A stretch of DNA of 47,607 nucleotides, taken from Bigelowiella natans CCMP2755 (lineage: Eukaryota > Cercozoa > Chlorarachniophyceae). The notes under the pieces were generated by a model. It was not told the origin of the DNA. It searched no databases and saw only the letters and a program-made list of their open reading frames with translations. The stretch is from contig ADNK01001330.1 of assembly GCA_000320545.1 (NCBI GenBank), forward strand, positions 1 through 47,607, read 5' to 3'. Numbering within the stretch: the stretch's first letter is position 1; every line of letters starts with the position of its first letter. The position numbers were made by a program, and so were the translations under genes. Below are positions 1-13,652 of the stretch, one piece after another.

Positions 1-117
1 TCAGCACCTCTTATAGTTGGGTGCGATGGGAAGAATCATCCGACCCCTGAGGTCATTCATCGTCCGGCAGCTGGCGACATATAATGGACGATGCCCAAGA
101 AGTAGTAGTGGTAGCAG

Positions 118-150
<33 letters not shown>

Positions 151-269
151 GAGTAGGAGTAGTAGAACCAACCATCCAACCAACAACAAATATTCGATAC
201 GCACGTAGCGCTCTCCTATCGCAATTGTAAAGGATAGACATATGTGTGTTTTGTGGAAGCTAGCCCTGT

Positions 270-327
<58 letters not shown>

Positions 328-418
328 TACCGTAATCATTGTACGTGTTCACGACGGTGGCGGCGATGGTGAAGATGATGAATAAAAATCATCATCAATA
401 TGTTGTGGTCGTCGTCCT
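1..418. repeat. Intergenic flank with (AGT)n and (TA)n microsatellites
   Basis: No gene is supported here. Positions about 100-166 are an imperfect AGT/AGG trinucleotide tract and about 271-324 is a pure TA dinucleotide tract. Open frames across them read only as repeated Ser, Leu, Thr or Ile-Tyr and are repeat artefacts. The bZIP-PB1 gene on the minus strand ends at 419, so this is its 3' flank. Confidence 0.8.
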
Positions 419-2180
419 TTAGTGCACACGCCTACGCTTCTTCGCGAGTGCCTGCTCCTCTTGGGCCATTAACGCAATTTGGTACAACGCATTGCCCTCC
501 TGGGTGTTGCCTCTACTCATTTTCTCCACTGGCATTGATGGTGGTGAATCCATGCCACATCGTGATGATGAAGTAGTAGCAGTGGTAAACGATAACCGTT
601 CCCCAGGAAAAATTTCATCTCCTCTCCGCCGAATGCGCTTACTTGCTGATACTAGAGCACCAACTTGAAGGCGAGGATCGGTGAAGTTCTCTGTTTTAAT
701 CGTCGTTTCCTTGGTTTCTGTGCCTCTTCTCCGTGATGATGATGAGGCTGACGATGATGATAATAATGATGACCCAAGGCCGGGTCTAGTGCTGAGGAAG
801 ACCTCTTGGTTGGGCGTTTTAACTTCGCGGTGGTGATCCAATGAGAGCGTGTAGTCCCACTTCCTGGATTGAACTGGTAGCTGGTGCGTGCTGATCGTTC
901 TTCCCACACCATTCATTGGCATCTGTGTCGTTGTGCTGGCTCGAAGGCTCTTCGAGATACAAGTGAAGGATGTGTTCATTATCAGTATGGAAGTGTTTTG
1001 ATCGCCATGATACCGTCGTTTTGGTTGAACTAAGGTGGAGAGCCGATGCGCTTCACGAAGCTCCGGGGTGCAGGTGACTCTAATAGGATCTCCCTGTAAG
1101 AATGATGCCAAAGTCATGAAATTAGGAACGTTTTGTTTCTCACTTACTCCTTACGATTACATGATTTAAAATGTAGTATCGTATGTGTGACACTCCAAGT
1201 TTAAAGTACTAAGAGGAGTGCGGAAAGGAAACACTGTGCAAGGTGTTGATGAGAAATAGATTATGCCTCCGCAGAATGTCCGCCAACCCCCCCACCCCCC
1301 CCCTACTTTTCCCAAAATAATTAGTTCCAGAATTTGTACCTCTTCATCCACGTACCACATGGTAACTTCAAAGGAAGATCGCTTTGAAGGGTGGAACTCA
1401 GCCAGAATGGCTTCCTTCACATTCGCAAAGGTGAGTTGGTCCGTAGGAATACTGATGACACACTTCTCGCCCATGTTGTTAATTTCCATCCGAACGACAG
1501 GGCCTTGATTCCCATTGCTATTGTAAGGATGCTGGTCGTGAGTTTCTGATGATCCCGCTGATGAAGATCCGATTTCCAGTTTTGTCATACTTGCGGATCT
1601 GCGAGGCAAGATAGGGAGAAACATTAGTAATGAAATACGTGGTGAAAAGGTGAATATATAATTTATTACTCCGTTGACGTCTCGCTTTTGACGCTTTCTG
1701 TTCCATTTTCTGAACCACCGCCTTGTTGCAATTCAGCCATGGCGCACAGTGCTAACGCAACTGAATCAGAGTTCTCCTTCTTGCGCCCTTTGAGCTCAAT
1801 GACTTTGGCCGTAAGCTCTTTTATCTTTTTTTCAAGGCTCTCAACATATACCTTCTTCCTGCGACGACTCTGTCGCGCAAGCTCCGCTTTGCGTGCCAAT
1901 CTTGAAAAATTCACAACAAATACAAATATTAATGATGCAATGCATGTTGGCGTCTAATCCATATCATGCTCATACTGGCATATTGGATCTAAGTTAACCC
2001 TCAACAGGTTCCCAACAATTCCTTCTGTCTAAATCAAAAACCTGCGTTTAATCTTTTCCTCTTGTGACATCAGAAACGAGTCAGGATCCTTATTAGTAGT
2101 TCTTTCCAGGCGGGACAACTTCTGCTGAGAGATTGCTCCGGAAATTTGATGCGCGTCTTGGGTTTTGCTTACCCAGTTGC
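419..2180 (-). CDS. bZIP transcription factor with C-terminal PB1 domain (5' end unresolved)
   Basis: Nuclear DNA-binding regulator. Exons on the minus strand: 2180-2042, 1900-1670, 1598-1340, 1093-419, with reading phase conserved at all three joins. The basic region spans the first join and reads ...RRLARKAELARQSRRRKK, followed by a short zipper with three Leu heptads (LEKKIKEL-TAKVIEL). About 60 residues later lies a PB1 fold: a VVRMEI first strand, TFANVKEAILAEF helix, and an acidic OPCA loop WYVDEE-GDPIRV created by the third join, then EL.EA. The tail of about 200 residues is Ser-rich and basic and ends KKRRRVH, a possible nuclear signal. The position normally holding the invariant Asn of the basic region is Lys. 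The 2180 acceptor follows a TACTAAC branch-like site; no start Met was found upstream, so one or more 5' exons are missing. Resolved length about 434 residues. Confidence 0.82.
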
Positions 2181-3808
2181 CTGTTGATCCCCAATAGTTA
2201 GTAGATACCCGTAGAATCTACCGCTCCTTTATGCAGTTGTATGGAAGGGTGCGGGGACGTGGTTGCCTACGTGCAGTTGGTTCTTGCACAGAGGCCGGAT
2301 CGCGTCTTCACTGACAGCGGGATTGCTATTTTTTAGCAATTTATTTCATCATTTCTCATTGCTCAATCACGATAAACTAGATGATTTGTTCATGGAAATA
2401 CAATTTTTTTTTGTCGTTAGATGGTTCGGGCCGTTGATATTTTTAGACGAAAAAATCGGAGAGTAATCCTTGGTAAGAAAACTCATCAGGTTGGATCTTT
2501 TAGCTACAAACTCTCTCAGTGATGACCTAAAAAATCAGAAACAATTATGATATGTGCTATTAAGTATATTAAAATTATTGTCGTATATAACAATCACCAC
2601 TAGAAATAGGTTTTCCATCTGAAACTTTGAGAAGCTACTAATGTTGAAGCGTGGCCTCGTAACTGGTTTCTATTACCCGAAAAGTCCTGCATTACAGATC
2701 AGCGAAGCTACACATGAAGAGATCTTGTAATGTACATTTTTTGGGGTAGCAAAGTTGTATTTACATGGACAATACTTCTTTATTTTAAATATATTCCCAA
2801 AAATTGATAAATCTGAAGTAAAATAACACAATGTCTTCTAACTTTCCTTCTACATTACGCTTATAAATCGGAACTTCTTGAAGCGAAATCTAATGCTTTT
2901 TGTCTCATTTTCCTTTATGTGAAATTTTGTACCAATATTGCGCATTACGACATCAGAGAAGTGCAGGTGATTGCGGGGGAGGTTACCAATAAACAGAGTA
3001 TAATTCAGATTTCTGATATCCATGATATTGATCTGACTTCGGTTTATGCATTTAGTTTATTCTAATTTTACTCCTTCAACGACAGATTTATGATAAAATA
3101 TAATAAATTAAAAAATATATATCTAGAAATAATAATCGTATTCAAATTATTCTTCGGAAAATTAGGGTATCATCTTTCCCGATATTTTTCATCCCTGTAT
3201 ACACCTTAAAAAACCGGTATTCGAGAGGAATGGGGGTACCTTTCATTCGGGCATGCTTTAGTTTTTTTAAATCTGTGGTTCGAACGAAATCTACAGGTGT
3301 AGGAAATTAGGAAATTGGACTTTGGTTTCATGTCGCATAGGTTTGATCTGGGATATAAATATTATTATTGAAAGTAAAGTTTTGACTTAATTATTTCCAT
3401 GAAAGGTTTTGTCGTTACAAAAAATCACAACTCATTTTTATTTTAAAAACATACCGCAAAATTATTTTCCATGTATTCAGCTTCAAGATACGTCTACGTC
3501 AACTCTGATACAAATTCTCCGATATTACTTTTTACAGGTTGTATGTTCTGAAAGAAGTGTATTCTCATCATTTTTAAAGGTGTTCTGGTTAAAATATCTG
3601 AAAACTCCATGTAAAGAAAGTCACCTTATTCTGGAAAATATCTTAAAGATTTGTTGTATGTATGGCGTTGTTTCCAAATCCCCGATCGATTTGTTCCGAT
3701 TTTGACAAGAGACCTATTTTATTTTTTCGGTCATTGTGCTTTCGCCTGCCGTGTCGAGGATTACAGACCCCCACTGCTCGAGCACGAAGATACTCGCTGT
3801 TTTTAGGG
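2181..3808. promoter_or_regulatory. AT-rich divergent intergenic region between bZIP-PB1 and H+-PPase genes
   Basis: About 1.6 kb separating two head-to-head genes. It must hold the 5' exon(s) of the bZIP gene and both promoters. A 98-codon plus-strand frame at 3409-3705 has no recognisable family and AT-biased composition, so it is not called. Base composition is clearly more AT-rich than the neighbouring exons, and the palindrome density seen in 3' flanks is absent. No discrete promoter element could be assigned. Confidence 0.5.
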
Positions 3809-6558
3809 ATGATGCTCACTGTGTAAGTCCAAATTTCCTTCGTTAACCTAGTCGAAATAGGGGATAGTTTCTTACGTGGGTGATGTAGATTAATCCGAAG
3901 ATTCTTGTTGGAGAAGACAGAGGTGTGAATTGTGATAAAGATTCTCTTGCTTTTAATTCTGAATCAGTGCTGCAATCACTCTAATTCTGGGTTCGGTGGT
4001 ACTCGCGGGACTTTTTGCTCTCGCCTACACCCTAGATGTCGCATCGATACAGCTTGACAGCGTAGGAAAGGGTGGCGATGAGGTTGAGATGAAACTTGTT
4101 CAGGGGAAGCCTGAGATTAAGTTTAGCCTCATCCGTAACTATGAGCTTATCAAGAACGGTGCCAACTCATTTCTATTCAGAGAGTATCAATACATGGCTG
4201 TATTTATCGTTGGTTTTGCTGCCCTCCTGGTTGTAGTCCTCGGAACTGGCCATAGTTGGGCTGCTGGAATCTTCTCCGCCATATCATTTGTGGCAGGATC
4301 TCTAACCTCCATCCTTTCCGGGTACATTGGAATGAGTATTGCTGTATTCTCCAATGCACGTACCACCGTTAAATGCGTTGATAGCATCGGTGCTGGATTT
4401 AACACTGCTTTCAAGGCTGGTTCCGTGATGGGTTTTGCCCTGGTCGCTTCCAGCATTCTGGTTCTATTCATTATCGTAGAATGCTATGCGCTCTACTTTA
4501 AGGACGCCTTCACGAACAAGGATTCGATGTACAACACGCGTATGATGTACGAAGCCATCGCTGGGTATGGACTGGGTGGGTCCTCTATCGCTATGTTTGG
4601 TCGTGTTGGAGGCGGAATCTACACGAAGGCTGCCGATGTCGGAGCAGACCTTGCAGGAAAAGTAGAGGCTGGCTGGGACGAAGACGATCCAAGGAACCCT
4701 GCTGTCATCGCTGATAACGTCGGAGATAACGTTGGAGACATTGCTGGCATGGGAGCTGACCTCTTTGGCTCGCTTGCTGAGTCTAGCTGCGCTGCTATGG
4801 TTATTGCATCCCAGAGCGAGGTCCTCCAGAAAGAATGGGCCTACATGGCATTTCCCATGATCCTCATGTCTGCTGGAATCATCGTGTGTTTCCTCACCAC
4901 CTTCCTTGCCACCCACATCAACCCAGTTAAAGACATGCAAGGCGTCGAACCAGTTCTCATGGCTCAACTCATCATGTCTACTATCCTGATGACCCCTGCC
5001 GCCTACGTGGTCTGCTACTTCTTCCTTCCACCTGTGTTTGACGTCCCAGGGAAGGAAGGCATTACATACTGGGCTGTATTTATCTGTGTGGCTTCTGGTC
5101 TCTGGGCTGGCCTTGCCATCGGAAAGCTTACCGAATACTACACTTCTAACGCCTATCAGCCGGTTAAGGATGTGGCAATGTCGTGTGCTCAGGGTGGTGC
5201 GGCCCCCAACATCATTTACGGCCTTGCACTTGGATACAAGAGCTGTGTTTACTCGGTTATACTGCTTGCACTCAACATTTTCATCTCCTACGCGCTGGCA
5301 CACATGTTTGGCGTTGCGGTCTCCGCTCTCGGCGTTCTTTCCACCCTGGCCACAGGACTTACCATCGACGCGTATGGCCCTATCACAGACAATGCCGGTG
5401 GAATTGCAGAGATGTCTGGATTCCCTGAATTTGTTCGCGAGCGCACTGACAAGCTTGACGCTGCCGGAAACACCACTGCTGCAATCGGAAAAGGATTTGC
5501 CATTTCCTCCGCTGCCATGGTGTCCCTTGCTCTATTCGGAGCATTCGTGGACACTGTCGGCCTAACGTCTGTCGATCTTCTAGAACCGTTGCAATTTGCA
5601 GGGCTTCTTGTAGGGGCCATGATTCCGTATTGGTTCAGTGCTATGACGATGAAATCAGTAGGAATGGCTGCCAATGCAATGGTGGAAGAGGTCCGTCGTC
5701 AGGTGAAGGAACTGAGAGGGAATGATTACGACGAGAAATCCAACGGCGGAGATGATGATCAATGGACCGTATTCAAGAGCGACATCGCGGAGGCAAAGCA
5801 CAATGTTGACTTCTGGAACAAAGAAGTAACTCGTCTGCAGAAGGAAAACGAAAAGAAGGAATCTGAAGATGGAGTCGCTGCTCCGCCTGCTGAGAAATAC
5901 GCGGCCTGCATAAAGATTGCTACGGATGCGTCCCTCCAAGAGATGATCCCCCCTGGCTGCTTGGTTATTTTCACCCCTATCATCGTTGGCTTCTTCTTTG
6001 GAGTGCAAGCTCTCGCTGGACTTCTCGCCGGCTCGCTCGTGTCCTCGGTGCAAATGGCGATTTCTGCTTCTAACTCAGGTGGCGCATGGGATAATGCAAA
6101 GAAGTACATCAGTGGACAGAATCTCTACGTTGATTACAATGGCAAGCCAAGGCAAATCGTCAAGAAGACCAAGATTTACCACGAGGTAAGGATAACTGAC
6201 TTTTTAACCTTGACTAAATTAGAATACTTTAGTCTCGTTAGTAGTCCCCTCACTAACTGGTTGTTGTTCATTCTCTTTTCTTAACTGCGTTTTCACAGGT
6301 GCATAATGCTTCTGTAATTGGAGATACCGTAGGCGATCCATTGAAGGATACCTCTGGTCCTGCCCTCAACATCGTCATGAAGGTAATTTCTTTACATTGA
6401 GATGTGGAGGTGGTGAGGTGATTAGGTGATGCAATTACTGATTTTTCCCAATTTATTTTGTTCAGCTCATGGCCATTATTTCTCTTGTTTTCGGCCCATC
6501 GTTCCCAAGCATTGAGAAGGGCGGTTTGATTGCACAGGCTTTCAAGAAATTTGCATAG
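3809..6558 (+). CDS. K+-dependent (type I) vacuolar H+-translocating pyrophosphatase
   Basis: Membrane enzyme that hydrolyses pyrophosphate to pump H+ into vacuoles or other acidic compartments. Exons 3809-3822, 3968-6185, 6299-6382, 6466-6558; 802 residues. Exon 1 is only 14 bases (ATG ATG CTC ACT GT then GTAAGT), and joining it completes a clean first helix [20 protein letters not shown]. Signature substrate-binding segment [14 protein letters not shown] and the [19 protein letters not shown] loop are present, as are C-terminal [12 protein letters not shown] and [17 protein letters not shown]. The GNTTAA motif has Ala where K+-independent enzymes have Lys, marking the K+-dependent type. Compared with plant enzymes (about 765 residues) there is an extra charged cytosolic stretch of roughly 55 residues before [12 protein letters not shown]. 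Polar residues of the ion gate were not traced individually. Confidence 0.96.
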
Positions 6559-7738
6559 ATTTGAAATAATCTCGCTGCATGATATATGCCATTGCGCACC
6601 CAAGTTTTTGTGTTTAACTGTGGCAAACTTTGGATGTTTATCAAGCAAAACTGGAAGTTTTATGCATCTACTTACATGTCCTAAATGTGCAAACACGGAC
6701 ATGTGGTATACAGTGAAATATGTACATCAATACACACACACACACACACACACATATGTGCACACATCTACATGTAATAATGTCTGCCCAGCTATATAGC
6801 ATGTAGTCACGTCTAAACGTAACGTGCTGCTAGCGTAGAAGCTTCTCGCTAAAGGCGCTACCCATGGACACCTGCATTTTTGCGCGTGTGTCAGACATGT
6901 AGACATGGTGTAGCCCTAACTAACTAAGACCTATCGTGTCGGACTATATATATCGTGCTGCATGGCGTGTAATACTAGAGTAGCCTATTCTGGTATTGTG
7001 AGCTTGGATTATAGCTGTACAGCATCGATCGTCCCATCGTCGATCTAGAGCGCTATGCTGTAGCACATCTGCTAGATCTAGAGATGCATGTACGCCGGAA
7101 GCAACACGACATGTACGTAGATCGCGCTAGCGCGCATCGCATGCCATGATGGATTCATGCAGCTATACCATGCGAAGTCACAAAGTGACGTACGCAACAA
7201 AGTGTGGCACATCTAGACATGGACACATGTGTGGAAATATGCCAACATGTGCCACACGATACATGCATGAACCATGGTAAATAAGAAACGAAAGAACTGA
7301 TGTGGCGAATTAGGCATACAAGCTTAGAGACACGTATGTGATATATGCAGATATATACTTTATCTCTTAGGCCAATGCACAATTAATTCTAGCATCATTA
7401 TAGATTCTAGATAGACCAACCTCTGACCATGATCGGGGTCGTGTATACAGGCGTGGCGCTACCGCGGAGCCACCTCCGCTGATCCGCACATCACATTTTC
7501 GCGTGGCCCGCACAGCTAAATTATAGCTATGCGCCATATATTGGCATGGTAACTAAATACATTTATTTGCTTGCGAAAATATTTAACCATATCATTATGG
7601 GATCCGTCTCATACATTCGCTCGCCAGTTATGTATCAAATCGATCAATCGTACTGCTGCCGTAGCACCATTTCTGCCTCAGATTTCCATGTTCTGCCTGT
7701 AAACGTTTGTCCCCGAGCAACCTAGAAGAGGATTAAAT
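6559..7738. other. 3' flank of H+-PPase: palindrome-dense convergent intergenic region
   Basis: Lies between two genes whose 3' ends face each other. No coding frame is credible. A (CA)n tract occupies about 6731-6754. The stretch 6800-7400 is packed with short palindromes, for example CGCGCTAGCGCG at 7123-7134, and an 11-bp perfect inverted repeat GTGTGGCACAT / ATGTGCCACAC (7202-7212 and 7247-7257). Similar composition recurs downstream of other genes in the window. Confidence 0.6.
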
Positions 7739-9318
<1,580 letters not shown>

Positions 9319-10001
9319 TGTTAGATCTATGCTTGTATTGCAAGATGGAAGTTGGAACTTTCGCACTTCAATATCAGTCCAGAGAATTAAGGTAAATATA
9401 AAGGAATAGCAGTCAACGACAGGTTGAATATGGTACAAACGCCTCCGATTGCAGGCGTGAGGCTCTTGTGCTTTGTTGGAAGTTGGAAAGAACTTCTGAC
9501 ATAGGATGAGTGAGATTTCGAGCGAAATATGCAAGAAGTATGATGTCGCACTTAGAAAAGAAAGATAATTAACAGCGGAGTTCTCCGCCACGAGAACGTT
9601 GTCCCCCTACAAAGTTGTTCGCGCGTCGCCACACTGGCAAAAGAGAAGCAGTTGTGTGTGTAAATGCCGGGATTCGCGGGAAAAATATTAGCGACAATCA
9701 CACTCATTGGCTATTTTTCAATGAGACATATCAATTATTAAATCCTGAGTCATTTTCAATGGCATTTTGTGAATTGAAAATTGGGTTTTGTTCGAAATTT
9801 GCTGCATTTAAGACGGAAGAAGGCAAACGTCTACATCGTACACCCCTCCCCCCTCTTGAGTGCTCGGCCAGTGTAATTCCCACCCATCCAGATGTTACAC
9901 ATATGTGGTGATTGAAAAGTTAAAACTGTATTGAATGAGATGGTGATAGTGTACACGCTCCAGTGCTCTACTTATCCAACGATGGGGCCACTCTGAACTT
10001 T
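9319..10001. promoter_or_regulatory. Divergent intergenic region between Lys-rich protein and plastid epoxidase genes
   Basis: 683 bases separating two head-to-head start codons. A minus-strand open frame continues upstream of the Met at 9318 to 9591 but has only a GTG at its start and is more likely 5' UTR. A 98-codon plus-strand frame at 9615-9911 has no recognisable motif. Presumed to hold a shared or paired promoter; no specific element is assigned. Confidence 0.5.
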
Positions 10002-10725
10002 ATGTTGTGCTTGACAGCTTTCTGTCTCATGACGCTGACAATCGGGCTGACCCTCCTTCTCTGCGTTCCCCAACTTGAGGCTGGTAGGTTGGCATGTGCA
10101 TGAGACATCAATTATCGTTCTTCATAATAAAGATTTATCTAAATATTCGTTATTAACTTACTTCTCGTTTGCAGCAACTGCCTTCTCGACAAGGACAAGA
10201 AGCCTGCCATATGCCTCACGCCTTCGAAGGTTTTTTTTCGCAATGAAAAATGCTATTTGTTGGCTTCGTGTTTTGATTATTTACTTTCCAACCCTCTCTC
10301 CGACCCGTAGAAATTCAGGCAAAGTTCACACAGAGAAACGGTGACTACTTACAAAACAATACCAATAACCTTCAGTAGCGATTATTTTCTCTTATTCTCT
10401 CTCAAACGCTTTTAAATACACATACATCAGTTCTACTCAAAGTCAAAGAGACCTGAGAACTCATGCAACTCTGGAAACACGACCAACAGAAATAGCAACA
10501 AAGGAGGAGCGTGGTGTGCGTGCATTGACATACCCTCTCGATGTGTTGGTGGTTGGTGGCGGCATTGGTGGTTTGACTCTTGCTAAAACTTTGAAGGTAG
10601 AAAGACTGCTACTACGCATTTGTATATGTGTTGCACTCCCTGATCCACATGTGATGGTACAAAAATGATATTATATAAAATTACACTCACAGAGACACAC
10701 TCGCACACATCTCTCTCTCTCTCTC

Positions 10726-10765
<40 letters not shown>

Positions 10766-11263
10766 GTAGAGAGAGAAGGGGAGGAGAAGAGAATATGAAA
10801 TTCACTGGCATAAATAAATAATTGTACTATCTTTGACAGATGGCAGGTGCTGACGTCAGAGTCACAGAGCGTGCCGATCTAGAGGTCCAACACCTACAAA
10901 TACCGCTAACGACGACGAACAGAACTCCACTCACTGCCACTTTGAAAAATACATCGAAAGGACAAAGAATGGAGATGACGCCTTCTGGCTTAGTTTCCCT
11001 TCCTAATATCAATTTACATAATATTATTGACACCTTTCCCCACCTCCCGCAGACGATTAAGCTGCGCGCGGCTGGGGGTCCGATTCAGTTGGCGAGCAAC
11101 GCCCTTGGAGTTCTCCGGAAGATTGACTCTGACCTGTACGAGAAGATTCAAGATATGTGCACCATCACTGGACTACGAACCAACGGTCTCAAGGACGGGA
11201 AAACCGGAGATTGGTGAGAGAGAGGGGGGGGGGGGTGGACGGGATGGAGTATCTCCTCCTGCA

Positions 11264-11301
<38 letters not shown>

Positions 11302-12268
11302 CTTTTGATTATGCAGTCGCCAATCAGAATAAGCTTCTCTCTACGAGAATTTGCGCCCAGCGAGCCACTAGGAGTCTCATTCCTAATGTTTAACCCCCAC
11401 ACACTTCTTAGGTACCTAAAATTTGACACAAAAACTCCTGCATCAAAGAGACAGCTTCCGCCTACAGCCGTTATTGACCGGCCGGATCTGCAGCAGGTAA
11501 CAGTAATCTGAAGGGATGATGTCGACCAAATTGTGGATATGATGAAAAGAGTGCGTCGTGTGTACATAAACGAATGTCGTGAGAGTATCGACGGGCATTT
11601 ATTCCCAATCTGCTGCATTCCCCCCTCTGTTTTCATCTTTTCTTCTTAGTTGCTGATCGACGACCTGGAGGGTAGGGTTGACTGCGGCCGTACGATGGTG
11701 CAATACCAAAACCTCCCCAATGGCAAGGTGGAGGTGCTGTATACTGACGGGTCTAAGGAGACAGCTGACCTCGTGGTACTTACTTTCTACTGCGTTAGCA
11801 AACAGCAGCAGCAGCAGCAGTTTTGTACGTGGTTGCAGTTTTCAATAATAATAAGATAGTTTCTGAGGCTTGGGAGTGTTAAATTATGCGGGGATTTTGA
11901 CTCCATTTTTCGTGTCTGTCTCAAAGCGAAGTTGACATTTTTGTGTGCATTTCCCAATCCTCCCTCCCCCTTCCCGCCGCCCCTTGGAAGATTGGTGCAG
12001 ATGGTATCTGGTCACAAGTGCGAGCTCAAATGCACATGGAGAAGCGCATGCAGGCAACGTACTCAGGGTTCAAGGTTTTTGCTGGTATCTGCGACTTCAC
12101 ACCTCAGGACATCTCGGAAGTTGGCTACAAGGTGATGATGAGACGATGATGCCGCTGCTTGTTGATGCTGTGGTGGAAGAAGCGACGGTTTTGCACATTT
12201 GAAGCAGAGTGGAGAGTGATGGTTGAGCGTGGCTTCCTCCATGCGACCACTCATTATTATAAATCTAA

Positions 12269-12310
<42 letters not shown>

Positions 12311-12848
12311 TTATGCAACTCAACTTGGGGGGCGTGTGCGTAGGTTTTCATGGGAAAGAAGAAATACTTCGTCGCCACTGACATTGGACGTGGCCGCATT
12401 CAGTGGTAGTTAATAGTAATATGTATGTTAAGTGTAGCAAGAGCAGGATATGTGGTCATCTAGGGTACAATATCATCACACGGTGATGTCAACAATCCCT
12501 GCCGAGATGTGTCGTTCTTCTTCTCACTCCCCACTCCAACTTTCAAAGGTACGCATTTATTGGTGTGCCGGCCGAAGACGAGACACCAGAAGGGCAAGAA
12601 GCACTCAACTGGCTCGAGTGAGTAGTCGCAGCATACACACGCGTCTAATGTGTTGTGGTTTTATTTTTAAATGAGAAAAAAAAATAAAATATACTTGGAA
12701 AGCCTGACACTCTGTGCACTGGCAATCATAGTGAACATCATCACGCTTGATGTACGATTACTGCTGCATTGCTCTACATTGTAGGAATGACGTATTTGGT
12801 GAGTGGACAGACGAAGTTCGGAGCATCATCGGCGCGGTAACACAAACA

Positions 12849-12899
<51 letters not shown>

Positions 12900-13139
12900 G
12901 GGGGGGGAGGGAGATAAGGTTGATCGAGGAACCTAAACAGTAGGGCAAATCAAGATCAACCCTTTTTCTACATCCAGACGGAAGTTTCTCGTGTAGAAAG
13001 CCGTTCTCTCTATGATCGACCACCGCAAGTGTTAAAGGGTTGGTCAGAAGGCAACGTTGCACTTGTTGGCGACGCAATACATCCTATGATGCCTAATTTG
13101 GGCCAAGGGGGGTGAGTAAGCGCACCAATTCAGCTGATC

Positions 13140-13186
<47 letters not shown>

Positions 13187-13620
13187 ATATGTGTCTGTGT
13201 GAGTGTGTATGTGTGATTGCACGGCACAACACCGGGATGTCCGTATTGCATGACAAATGCTTCCGAACTTTCCGACCACCGCCTCTTATCGTCACGAATC
13301 ACATGAAGTCACTGTAAATCGGGATGCCCATGCCCACACATACATACATGTGAAGAATCATCCCAGCACCCCTTGCTTGGTTTCAACTTATTTGATTACT
13401 TTTGCGTTCCAGTTGCATGGCTATCGAGGACGCGTTCGTTCTGGCTGAGGAACTAGCTAAGATAGACAACAAGGCTCAGGTTAGCACAGCTCTGCAGAGG
13501 TATAGGCTAAGACGTCAAGTCCGCACTGCTGCCGTTCAAGGTCTCTCGAGATTTGGAGCTGAGATGCTTCTGCGCTTCTTCGACCACCCCTTTCGCATAG
13601 AGATGAAGGATGGTAAGTCT

Positions 13621-13652
<32 letters not shown>

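Noticed and set aside
3409-3705. 98-codon plus-strand frame upstream of the pyrophosphatase
   Set aside because: AT-driven composition, no recognisable motif, and it does not connect to the pyrophosphatase frame by plausible splice sites.
4464-6109. Several long antisense and shifted frames over the pyrophosphatase
   Set aside because: Shadows of a strongly biased coding exon; the plus-strand protein is unmistakable.
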